Part shown: piece after piece, positions 1 through 5,671 of the stretch | Position numbering within the stretch: the stretch's first letter is position 1 | Layout: each line of letters starts with the position of its first letter | Assembly (NCBI GenBank): GCA_002394965.1 | Contig: DGVL01000128.1 | Span: 1 to 6,389, forward strand | DNA length: 6,389 bases | DNA from: Lachnospira sp. UBA4285 | GTDB lineage: Bacteria; Bacillota; Clostridia; Lachnospirales; Lachnospiraceae | Reading direction: 5' to 3' | Made by a program: the position numbers and the translations under genes | Notes under the pieces: generated by a model | The model's input: the letters and a program-made list of their open reading frames with translations, nothing else | The model's database searches: none | Told to the model about the DNA's origin: nothing

Positions 1-330
1 GAGGGCACGGTCACCTTCACGCTGGAGGTCCCGTCCGATCAGATTCTCATCGCGGATATGGACCGCTGGGGCTACTGTGTCAACCTCATGTATGTGCCCC
101 TGGATCCGGCGGATGAGCGAAGGCACAACGAAGAGCTCAAACAGATGGGGATCGGCAACGAAGCGCTGCTCTTTACCAGTTCGAAAGGTAATTTTTATCC
201 GATGATGAAGCAGAAGATCATCAGGAGCTGGGAAAGAATTTTTGATCCATCCGAAAACGTTGACAACTGCGTCGGCACCGTGTGGGAGATCCGGCCTGAG
301 TGGATCCGGGAGATCGAGCGCTATGACTGA
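1..330 (+). CDS. DUF3841 family protein, 3' part (5' end outside window)
   Basis: The frame is open from base 1 and ends with TGA at 328-330, giving 109 residues of the C-terminal part; the true start lies upstream, so the internal ATG at 58 should not be taken as the start. It resembles DUF3841, a Firmicute family of about 180-200 residues with no established function. Visible family features are a beta-rich 'LEVPSDQILIADMDRW' block, an FYPM-x-K block followed by SWERIFD, and a closing VWEIRPEWI segment. It aligns along its whole visible length with the next gene (FYPMMKQK/FYPMQKRK, SWERIFD/SWNRLFT, VWEIRPEW/VWELRKEW), so the two are tandem paralogues. No signal peptide or membrane segment is visible in the part present, so a cytosolic protein is likely. 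Function is unknown; the family assignment is from memory of the motif pattern. Confidence 0.8.
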   Translation, partial: EGTVTFTLEVPSDQILIADMDRWGYCVNLMYVPLDPADERRHNEELKQMGIGNEALLFTSSKGNFYPMMKQKIIRSWERIFDPSENVDNCVGTVWEIRPEWIREIERYD

Positions 331-889
331 ATCGGACGTGATCCTTTACACCGCCCAGCAGCCGGTGGTGCTGGAAACCATGGAGCGGGACGGCGTCTCC
401 CGCGTCAAGCTCGCCTATATCGACAAAAAATACGGGGACAGCTCCTGGGTGTTTCAGGAGGCCTATTCCTTCTTCCGGCAGCATGCATCTGCGCTGCTGC
501 CGAAGCCGGAGGGAGCGGAGTCGCCGGTCTGGCTCTTCTGCGACAGCCGCTGGTGCTTCATGGGGCCGGATTCCCTGCTGATGACCTTCCGCATTCCGAG
601 AGACCGGGTGCTGTTCTTCGACCAGCGGGTCTGGAACCGGATCCTGAACCTTGAGTACCTCGGGAAAGACGAAAAGGACGAGGAGCGCTTTGCCCGAGAG
701 CTGAAGGGCATCGGCCTGAGCAGCACGCACAAGCTGTTTTCCACGTCCTTTTATCCGATGCAGAAGCGAAAGGTCCGCGACAGCTGGAACAGGCTTTTCA
801 CCTCTGCCGGGGACTGCCCCGAGATCTATCTGCAGGCGGCGGTGTGGGAGCTGCGGAAGGAATGGCTCGTGGATGTGAAAAAGGCATGA
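323..889 (+). CDS. DUF3841 family protein, complete paralogue
   Basis: This encodes 188 residues, a normal full length for DUF3841. The start is placed at ATG 323, which overlaps the previous stop in the arrangement ATGACTGA and has a CGGGAG ribosome site at 307-312; the in-frame ATG at 242 lies deep in the upstream gene and adds an unrelated arginine/serine-rich tail. Family landmarks: an N-terminal strand ending in ILYTAQQP (residues 7-14), a helix WVFQEAYSFF (42-51), SPVWLFCDSRW (67-77), the FRIPRDRVLFFD strand block, FYPM-x-KRK with SWNRLF, and the C-terminal AVWELRKEW. No transmembrane or secretion signal is seen. The 8-nt overlap suggests translational coupling to the upstream paralogue. 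The biochemical role is unknown; nothing in the neighbourhood gives a firm clue. Confidence 0.85.
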   Translation: MTESDVILYTAQQPVVLETMERDGVSRVKLAYIDKKYGDSSWVFQEAYSFFRQHASALLPKPEGAESPVWLFCDSRWCFMGPDSLLMTFRIPRDRVLFFDQRVWNRILNLEYLGKDEKDEERFARELKGIGLSSTHKLFSTSFYPMQKRKVRDSWNRLFTSAGDCPEIYLQAAVWELRKEWLVDVKKA

Positions 890-971
890 ACGCGGCTGAA
901 AGCACCGGCCGTGCCGAAACCAGGAGAGCCGGAAGAATCCTGCAGACCCATATGCAAAGGAGGCTTCCAAT

Positions 972-1511
972 ATGGAGGAAACAATCCGTACTGACACTTT
1001 AGACCTGCTCCGGATGGGGTTCTCGCTGCGCGACGGCATCCTCCATCGGGAGGGCGACCTGTACATGCCGGAAGAACTCGCGCTCCCGGAGGGGATCGTC
1101 GGTATCGACAGCGCCTGCTTTCGCGGCAGCATGACCCTCCGCAGCGTTTCTTTGCCGGAATCCCTGACGGAGCTCGGGGCCTCTGCCTTTGAGGACTGCG
1201 GTGCGCTGGAGCGTGTCCGCATCCCCAGCAGAATTGTCCGACTGCGGAAAAAGACTTTTTCCGGCTGTGCCTCTCTGCGCTCTGTCGTGCTCCCCGAGAG
1301 TGTCACCAGCATCGGGGAATGGGCTTTCCGGGGCTGCACGGCGCTGGAATGGGCTGCGCTCCCGGACAGCGTGACGGAGATCTGCGCCGAGGTCTTCCTT
1401 GCCTGTCCCAGGGTCACCCTCCTCTGCAGCGCGGATTCCTTTGCGGCCGCATTTGCGGAAAAATTCGGCATCAGGACCTGCACCGCAGGGACGAAAATGC
1501 CGGGCGTCTGA
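972..1511 (+). CDS. BspA-type leucine-rich repeat protein (LRR_5), small and cytosolic
   Basis: The product has 179 residues. A near-perfect AAAGGAGG ribosome site at 956-963, 8 nt before ATG 972, fixes the start. Residues 42-156 are five consecutive 23-residue repeats (42-64, 65-87, 88-110, 111-133, 134-156) of the pattern V-x-x-I-x-x-x-A-F-x-x-C-x-x-L-x-x-x-x-L-P-x-S, the BspA/LRR_5 type. The last unit is degenerate, and the following SFAAAFAEKFGI resembles the usual capping end of such arrays. Most BspA-like proteins are large, secreted and surface-anchored; this one has no signal peptide, no membrane segment and no sorting signal, so it probably works inside the cell as a binding scaffold. 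I see no convincing promoter in the 82-nt gap before it, so it is probably cotranscribed with the DUF3841 genes. The partner is unknown. Confidence 0.85.
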   Translation: MEETIRTDTLDLLRMGFSLRDGILHREGDLYMPEELALPEGIVGIDSACFRGSMTLRSVSLPESLTELGASAFEDCGALERVRIPSRIVRLRKKTFSGCASLRSVVLPESVTSIGEWAFRGCTALEWAALPDSVTEICAEVFLACPRVTLLCSADSFAAAFAEKFGIRTCTAGTKMPGV

Positions 1512-1529
1512 TCCCGCTTCCATCATGAA

Positions 1530-1572
1530 GCAGCGAGCCTCCACTGTCAAATCAACAGTGGAGGCTCGCTGC
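1530..1572 (+). terminator. Hairpin terminator between convergent genes
   Basis: A perfect 18-bp inverted repeat (GCAGCGAGCCTCCACTGT at 1530-1547, its complement at 1555-1572) with a 7-nt loop lies 18 nt after the LRR stop. On the plus strand it is followed by ATATTTGATTTT, an imperfect T-rich tail, so it best serves the LRR transcript. It also lies 71 nt past the end of the convergent HAD/pst operon. On the minus strand the tail is TTCATGATGG, which is poor in T, so it may act there mainly as a 3'-end stabiliser or a weak terminator. Confidence 0.75.
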
Positions 1573-1642
1573 ATATTTGATTTTCGGCTATGGCGCAGCC
1601 GAAGACGACCGTAAAAACAGCGGAAACGCCGGGACCTTGCGA

Positions 1643-2119
1643 TCAGTTCCGCAGGGTTGCACGCAGGCGGTTCGGCTTCAGCAGCAGATCCAGCGCATCC
1701 GGCGCGGCGCGCACGAGGACATCCGCATGGGACAGAAGCCCGGCGTACATGCCCTCGGTATCCAGAACCGCGATGGCGAGCTCCGCCAGGTCAAACATCT
1801 GAACATCATTAAACCCGTTGCCGACGACGCAGACCTTCCCCTCGGCGGAGAGCTTGCGGACGATCTCTTCCTTGCATTCGCCGGCAGCCGCGCGGGGAAA
1901 GGTCAGAATTTCGGCGCCGAGACCCTCACACTGGCGCTTGACGGTCCCGTAGGTGTCGGCGGTCAGAATATAGACCGGAAGCTTCGCGCAGAGCTTGCGG
2001 ATCCGCTCCGCAACGCCTTCGATCAGATGGCCGTCACAGGCAATCGTGCCGTTGTAATCCAGCACCAGAACATCCAGCTGCAGGGGCTGTTCCCGGCCGG
2101 GAATTTCAATTTGAATCAT
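1643..2119 (-). CDS. HAD-superfamily protein, 'soluble P-type ATPase'-like, last gene of pst operon
   Basis: The product has 158 residues. HAD-fold landmarks are motif I LVLDYNGT (nucleophile D21, N23 where phosphatases have the second Asp), motif II ILTADT (T53), a candidate motif III lysine K83, and motif IV GNGFND (100-105). There is no room for a large cap domain, and no transmembrane segment. The sequence fits the group annotated as soluble P-type ATPase (COG4087), small cytosolic proteins resembling the P-domain of P-type ATPases; their physiological role is not settled. The N for D change also occurs in that group as I recall it, and in HAD enzymes loss of this acid/base residue slows or blocks hydrolysis of the phospho-Asp. 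The gene starts 10 nt after pstB; its TAAGGAGG ribosome site (2125-2132) contains the pstB stop codon, so it is surely part of the operon. It sits where phoU often lies. A role in phosphate metabolism or signalling is an inference from position only. Confidence 0.85.
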   Translation of the reverse strand: MIQIEIPGREQPLQLDVLVLDYNGTIACDGHLIEGVAERIRKLCAKLPVYILTADTYGTVKRQCEGLGAEILTFPRAAAGECKEEIVRKLSAEGKVCVVGNGFNDVQMFDLAELAIAVLDTEGMYAGLLSHADVLVRAAPDALDLLLKPNRLRATLRN

Positions 2120-2124
2120 CTTTT

Positions 2125-2132
2125 CCTCCTTA
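2125..2132 (-). promoter_or_regulatory. Ribosome-binding site of the HAD gene, containing the pstB stop
   Basis: Minus-strand TAAGGAGG is an eight-base match to the anti-Shine-Dalgarno end of 16S rRNA. Its TAA is also the pstB stop codon. It lies 5 nt before ATG 2119, so translation of the HAD gene is likely to be coupled to pstB. Confidence 0.85.
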
Positions 2133-2879
2133 TCCGAAGACCCCGGAAAGAAATTCCCGTGTCTCGGTCTGTGTCGGTTCCCGAAGCACCTGTTCGGCGC
2201 TTCCCCATTCGGTCAGCCGGCCGTTGAACAGGAAAACCGCTTCATCGGCGATTCGGCGCGCCTGGGGAATGTTGTGGGTCACGATGACAATGGTGTACCG
2301 CTGCTTGAGGGAAGTCAGCAGCTCCTCAATCACGGCGGAGCTGCGCACGTCCAGCGCCGAGCACGGCTCGTCCAGCAGCAGTACATCCGGGTCAACGGTG
2401 AGGGCCCTCGCAATGCAGAGGCGCTGCTGCTGGCCGCCGGAGAGCTTCATGGCACTGCGGTTCAGGTCGTCTTTGACCTCATCGTAGAGACCGGCCAGTT
2501 TGAGCTTTTCTTCCACCAGCGCATCCAGTTTTTTTCTGTCCCGGATCCCGTAATAGCGGGGGGCATAGGTCATGTTCCGATAGATCGAGAAGGGAAAGGG
2601 GGATGGAATCTGAAACACCATGCCGATTTTCCGGCGAAGAAGCTCCAGAGGAATCTTCGCGGTGTCTTCGCCGAAGAGCTCCACAGAGCCGGACATCTGC
2701 GCGCCGGGGTCCTCTTGAAGAAAGCGGTTCAGGCAGCGCAGGAAGGTGCTCTTGCCGCAGCCGGAAGGTCCGATCACAGCGGTGATCCGATTCTTCGGAA
2801 TTTCCAGAGAGACCCCTTCCAGCGCACTCTTTCCGTCATAGGAGGCGGACAGGTTTTCGATTCTCAGCGCTGTATCCAT
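2130..2879 (-). CDS. pstB: Phosphate ABC transporter ATP-binding protein PstB
   Basis: This is the cytosolic ATPase that drives phosphate uptake through PstC/PstA. At 249 residues it has the normal PstB length. Motifs in order: Walker A GPSGCGKST (37-45) followed by the PstB-typical FLRCLNR; Q-loop GMVFQ (Q90) followed by IPSPFPFSIYRN, close to the PstB hallmark PNPFP-x-SIY; signature LSGGQQQRLCIARAL (146-160); Walker B VLLLDE (166-171); D-loop SALD (174-177); and switch histidine VTHN (H202). All catalytic residues are present. The start ATG (2877-2879) has AAAGGAGT at 2888-2895, 8 nt upstream and inside pstA; the 16-nt overlap with the pstA end points to translational coupling. The SIYRNMTYAPRYYGI stretch and the short region after the H-loop favour PstB over amino-acid or metal importers. 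The stop TAA lies inside the ribosome site of the next gene. Confidence 0.96.
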   Translation of the reverse strand: MDTALRIENLSASYDGKSALEGVSLEIPKNRITAVIGPSGCGKSTFLRCLNRFLQEDPGAQMSGSVELFGEDTAKIPLELLRRKIGMVFQIPSPFPFSIYRNMTYAPRYYGIRDRKKLDALVEEKLKLAGLYDEVKDDLNRSAMKLSGGQQQRLCIARALTVDPDVLLLDEPCSALDVRSSAVIEELLTSLKQRYTIVIVTHNIPQARRIADEAVFLFNGRLTEWGSAEQVLREPTQTETREFLSGVFG

Positions 2880-3706
2880 CTTCGGTGACTCCTTTCGGTG
2901 TAGATCATGACCAGCAGGTTGCTCACGAGAATCAGGGCCATCATGACGAAGGCGGTCCCGTAGGCCCTGTCCAGAGAGGTCGTCCCCTGCGCGATCAGGA
3001 GATACAGGTGCAGCGGAAGCGCCATCGCCGGCTGCATCAGGCTCTTGGGTGAAGTGGCAAAGGCGACGGCTCCGGTGAAGATCATGGGCGCCGTGGCGCC
3101 CATGGCATAACAGGCGCCCAGAAGGATGCCGGAAATGAGCTCACCGCGGCAGCTGGGCAGAACCACGTGGAAAACGGTATAGTACGGGGCGCAGCCCAGC
3201 GCCTGGGAGGACTCCACAAAGCCCCTGGGGATCTCCCGGAAGGCCTTCTCAGCATGGATTTCAATAAAGGGGAGAATCATAATGGCAAGCGCCATGCTGG
3301 CCGAGAGTACGCAGCGCCCCCAGTTCAGATCCCGGACAAAGAAGCTGTAGGCAAAGAGCCCGAGCACGATGGACGGAATGCCGGAGATGCACTGCAGGAT
3401 CGTATGAATCAGGCTGCCGAGACGCCGGCTTTTACAGAAAAACACCAGATACAGCGCCGTGGCGATGGCCGGAAGGCCGCCCAGCACCGTGGCCGTCAGG
3501 GTAAAGGCGAGGCTCCCGGTGATGGCCGGAAGAATCCCTCCCTCCTCGCCGAGCACCGCACCGGAAGGCGGCTGGGAGAGAAAGTCCCAGGTAATCACCG
3601 ACCCGCCCCGGAGGAAAATAAACACAAAGAGAAACAGGATCACCGCCAGGACCAGAAGGATGCTGAGCCCGGCCCAGATCCGGGCAAGAAGTCCGCGTAT
3701 CCGCAT
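2864..3706 (-). CDS. pstA: Phosphate ABC transporter permease PstA
   Basis: This is one of two membrane subunits of the Pst channel. With the start at ATG 3704-3706 it has 280 residues; this start has AAAGGAGGG at 3713-3721, 6 nt upstream. The longer reading from ATG 3781 would add 25 residues that overlap the end of pstC and lacks an equal ribosome site. About six membrane segments are visible: residues 13-32, 64-90, 100-124, 132-150, roughly 190-215, and a C-terminal one ending in NLLVMIYTE. The cytoplasmic coupling (EAA) loop carries AFREIPRGFVESSQALG (155-171) followed by VVLP, then GAxYAMGATAPMIFTGA, the PstA-type counterpart of the usual ALGETAP-x-xFT. It lies 13 nt after pstC and overlaps pstB by 16 nt. 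Nothing is missing compared with the family. Confidence 0.95.
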   Translation of the reverse strand: MRIRGLLARIWAGLSILLVLAVILFLFVFIFLRGGSVITWDFLSQPPSGAVLGEEGGILPAITGSLAFTLTATVLGGLPAIATALYLVFFCKSRRLGSLIHTILQCISGIPSIVLGLFAYSFFVRDLNWGRCVLSASMALAIMILPFIEIHAEKAFREIPRGFVESSQALGCAPYYTVFHVVLPSCRGELISGILLGACYAMGATAPMIFTGAVAFATSPKSLMQPAMALPLHLYLLIAQGTTSLDRAYGTAFVMMALILVSNLLVMIYTERSHRRWIQR

Positions 3707-3712
3707 GCTGCA

Positions 3713-3721
3713 CCCTCCTTT
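3713..3721 (-). promoter_or_regulatory. Ribosome-binding site of pstA, overlapping the pstC stop
   Basis: AAAGGAGGG on the minus strand shares two bases with the pstC TAA (3720-3722) and lies 6 nt before ATG 3706. It decides the pstA start in favour of the 280-residue form and suggests that ribosomes finishing pstC reinitiate at pstA. Confidence 0.85.
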
Positions 3722-4598
3722 ATATGCCGCCTCGGCGAAGCAGTCTGCTCCGCAGAGCGGAAATCCCGAGATTGATGACAAACAGGAGAATCATCAGCGC
3801 GAATCCCGCGGCATAGAGCGCGTGGTAGTGGGTGCTGTCCGCCACGGCGGTTCCCATTTCCAGCGCGATCAGCGCTGCAATGCTCTCCCCTTTGCCCAGC
3901 AGCTTCGGAAAGAGATTTGCATTGCCCATGACCATCATGACAGCCATGGTCTCCCCCATGGCGCGGCCCACCGCGAGACCGGCGGACATCAGGATATTCC
4001 GGGCAGAAGCCGGAAGCACGATCCCCGCTGCGGCATCCCACCTGGAAATGCCGAGCGCCATTGCCGGCGGGAGACAGCGGGCGCGGGCTTTGAGCATGGT
4101 CTCGCTGCTGGCGGAGATCAGGTAGGGCAGCAGCATGACCGCCAGCACGATCCCTGCGGCCAGCACACAGAGGCCGGTTTTGACGCCGGCGCGGATAAAG
4201 ACCGGCTTCAGGACCATGAGGCCTACAAAACCGTAGACCACGGAAGGAATCCCCGCCAGCAGGTCGATGACGGGATAGAGCAGGGTGCGGACACGTTGCG
4301 TGGCGGCGCAGGAGAGATAGAGCGAGGCGCCGAGGCCGACAAGCAGGGCCAGAATCATCCCGGTCAGGGAGACCGCCAGCGTCCCCATGATGAAATTAAA
4401 AATCCCGAAGGACATGCCGTTTCCGAAATCCACCGGCATCCAGCGCGTCCCGAGAAAGAACGCGGCAGGAGAAACCTCGCGGAACAGCGGCAGCGCTTCC
4501 TTGGCGACGAACCAGATGACAAAGGCCAGGGAAAGGATGGCCAGAACCGTCAGGCTGCCGATCAGCAGCATAAAAAATCGATTGGCAGTTTTTGCCAT
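3720..4598 (-). CDS. pstC: Phosphate ABC transporter permease PstC
   Basis: This is the second membrane subunit of the phosphate importer, 292 residues, a normal length. The start ATG 4596-4598 has GGGAGG at 4606-4611, 7 nt upstream. An N-terminal membrane segment (about 10-31) is followed by an extracytoplasmic stretch with RWMPVDFGNGMSFGIFNFIMGT, the PstC-like W-x-P...FGI...GT pattern. Next come membrane segments at about 72-95 and 107-129 with GIPSVVYGFVGL (116-127). The EAA loop is around 166-200 (SETMLKARARCLPPAMALGIS, then IVLPAS), and RAMGETMAVMMVMGN is the PstC-typical ALGETMAV block. The Pst permeases resemble each other, but the ETMAV block and the operon order identify this one as PstC. 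Its stop (3720-3722) overlaps the pstA ribosome site, so the two are translationally linked. Confidence 0.95.
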   Translation of the reverse strand: MAKTANRFFMLLIGSLTVLAILSLAFVIWFVAKEALPLFREVSPAAFFLGTRWMPVDFGNGMSFGIFNFIMGTLAVSLTGMILALLVGLGASLYLSCAATQRVRTLLYPVIDLLAGIPSVVYGFVGLMVLKPVFIRAGVKTGLCVLAAGIVLAVMLLPYLISASSETMLKARARCLPPAMALGISRWDAAAGIVLPASARNILMSAGLAVGRAMGETMAVMMVMGNANLFPKLLGKGESIAALIALEMGTAVADSTHYHALYAAGFALMILLFVINLGISALRSRLLRRGGI

Positions 4599-4624
4599 TC
4601 GGATACCTCCCGTCGGATACAGAA

Positions 4625-4673
4625 TCCTGTGCAGACAGGACGCATGCCGCTGCCCGGACAGACAGCGGCATGC
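4625..4673 (-). promoter_or_regulatory. Tandem hairpins in the pstS-pstC gap
   Basis: The 97-nt gap between pstS and pstC holds two inverted repeats. On the transcript the first is an 11-bp perfect stem (arms 4642-4652 and 4663-4673, GCATGCCGCTG/CAGCGGCATGC, 10-nt loop), 22 nt after the pstS stop. The second is a 6-bp stem with a 4-nt loop (TCCTGT 4625-4630, ACAGGA 4635-4640). Neither is followed by a run of T on the minus strand, so this does not look like a complete intrinsic terminator. In other bacteria pstS mRNA is commonly more abundant than the rest of the operon, and structures at this position act as 3'-end stabilisers, processing sites or partial terminators; that role here is inferred from position. 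Confidence 0.7.
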
Positions 4674-4695
4674 CGATCATTGTGAAAGGGGTAAA

Positions 4696-5601
4696 TCAGG
4701 CTGCGGGAGTGAAGGCGGGGATATAACCGTTGGCCTGAACGACTTTGTAGCCGACATCGGAGAAGATGTAGTCGATGAAGGCCTGCTCGGAAGCGGAGAT
4801 CTCATCGCCGGTCACGAACATGACGGGGCGCTGAACCTTGTACTCACCGCTGATGATGTTCTCTTCATTGGCTTCTACGCCGTCGACCTTCATGGCGAAG
4901 AGGACCTGCTTGTCGGCGTTGGCCTTGTTGTAGGCGCCGAAGCCGGCATAGCCGATGCCCCAGGGATCGCCGGCGATGTTGGTGGCCAGCTCCGTCATGG
5001 AAGCGGACTGGGTCGCGGAAGCGGTGACTTCGCTGTCACCCATGATGGCCTTCTGGAACACTTCATAGGCGCCGCCGGAGAGGTCACGGATGTAGACGTT
5101 GATGGGCTCGGCCGGGAGAGAGGCATCCACCTGGTCCCAGGTTTCCAGCTCGCCGGAGAAGATCTGACGGATCAGATCGGCGCTCATGTCGTCCATCACC
5201 GCGCAGATCGGGTTCTCCGCATTCACGGAGACGGTCAGAGCATCGCGGGCCACGACGAACTCGGCATAGTTTTCACCGAGGGCTTCGACTTCCTTCTCCT
5301 TGATGTCTCTGGCCAGCATACCGAAGTCGGCAGTGCCTTCTTCCGCAGCGGAGACACCGACACCGGAGCCGCCGGGAGCGACATAGATGGAAATGTTTTT
5401 CTCCGGCATGGAGGGATCAACGGCATTCCACTTTACGTACTCTTCGGTAAAGGAGGCCGCGAGCGAGGACATGATAGGATAGAGCGAGGTGGAACCGCAG
5501 AACAGGATGTTGGCCTGGAAGGGCTCTTCTGCCATGGCGGGGACCGCCATCAGGCAGACAAACAGCGCGAGGGCGAGCAGAACGGAAAACAGCTTCTTCA
5601 T
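4696..5601 (-). CDS. pstS: Phosphate ABC transporter substrate-binding protein PstS
   Basis: This is the extracytoplasmic protein that binds phosphate and delivers it to PstC/PstA, here 301 residues. ATG 5599-5601 is chosen because it begins a classic signal peptide (MKKLFSVLLALALFVC, cleavage predicted after AMA at residue 24) and has GAAAGG at 5613-5618 upstream; extending to ATG 5739 would place coding sequence across the promoter. Phosphate-binding landmarks: CGSTSLYPIM (35-44), GGSGVG (77-82), DFGMLAR (92-98), RDALTVSVN (119-127), IFSGELETWDQV (147-158), and R172 with SGGA at 175-178, where most PstS proteins have SGT. The end (DYIFSDVGYKVVQANGYIP) is typical. The only Cys of the signal peptide lies in LFVC, a poor match to a lipobox, so type I cleavage rather than lipid anchoring is predicted. 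It is first in the operon, directly behind a strong promoter. Confidence 0.94.
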   Translation of the reverse strand: MKKLFSVLLALALFVCLMAVPAMAEEPFQANILFCGSTSLYPIMSSLAASFTEEYVKWNAVDPSMPEKNISIYVAPGGSGVGVSAAEEGTADFGMLARDIKEKEVEALGENYAEFVVARDALTVSVNAENPICAVMDDMSADLIRQIFSGELETWDQVDASLPAEPINVYIRDLSGGAYEVFQKAIMGDSEVTASATQSASMTELATNIAGDPWGIGYAGFGAYNKANADKQVLFAMKVDGVEANEENIISGEYKVQRPVMFVTGDEISASEQAFIDYIFSDVGYKVVQANGYIPAFTPAA

Positions 5602-5631
5602 GATTTTGTCAACCTTTCCTAATGTTATTCG

Positions 5632-5659
5632 TACAGCAAAGCGCAGCCACTTTGCTGTA
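5632..5659 (-). promoter_or_regulatory. Hairpin at the 5' end of the pst mRNA leader
   Basis: A perfect 10-bp inverted repeat has arms TACAGCAAAG at 5632-5641 and CTTTGCTGTA at 5650-5659. On the minus-strand RNA a U-G and a G-C pair can extend it to 12 bp with a GCUG tetraloop; the plus-strand version cannot extend this way. It begins only about 5-8 nt from the expected transcription start and ends 12 nt before the GAAAGG ribosome site. It could stabilise the 5' end of the mRNA, modulate pstS translation, or be an operator for a dimeric repressor on DNA. Confidence 0.65.
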
Positions 5660-5671
5660 TGATCGCGGTTA

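Noticed and set aside
242..322. N-terminal extension of the second DUF3841 gene
   Set aside because: The extra 27 residues come from the other frame of the upstream gene and do not resemble the family; ATG 323 fits the family length and has a ribosome site.
890..971. Possible promoter between the DUF3841 pair and the LRR gene
   Set aside because: Only a CATATG resembles a -10 box and there is no -35 at the right distance.
221..1483. 420-codon open frame on the minus strand opposite the DUF3841 and LRR genes
   Set aside because: It runs antisense to three well-supported genes, crosses their boundaries, is rich in Arg/Ser/Pro as expected of an antisense frame of GC-rich DNA, has no recognisable domain and no sensible ribosome site.
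1583..1603. Second small hairpin (TTCGGCT/AGCCGAA) near the HAD gene end
   Set aside because: A 7-bp stem without T-tract on either strand after the stem; on the minus strand it is followed by AAAATC. Not supported as a terminator.
3459..4685. 408-codon open frame on the plus strand opposite pstA and pstC
   Set aside because: Antisense shadow; composition dominated by His, Gln, Arg and Gly with no domain, crossing two genes and an intergenic hairpin.
4387..5622. 411-codon open frame on the plus strand opposite pstS
   Set aside because: Antisense shadow of pstS with Gly/Asp/His-rich composition; the minus strand has an unmistakable PstS.
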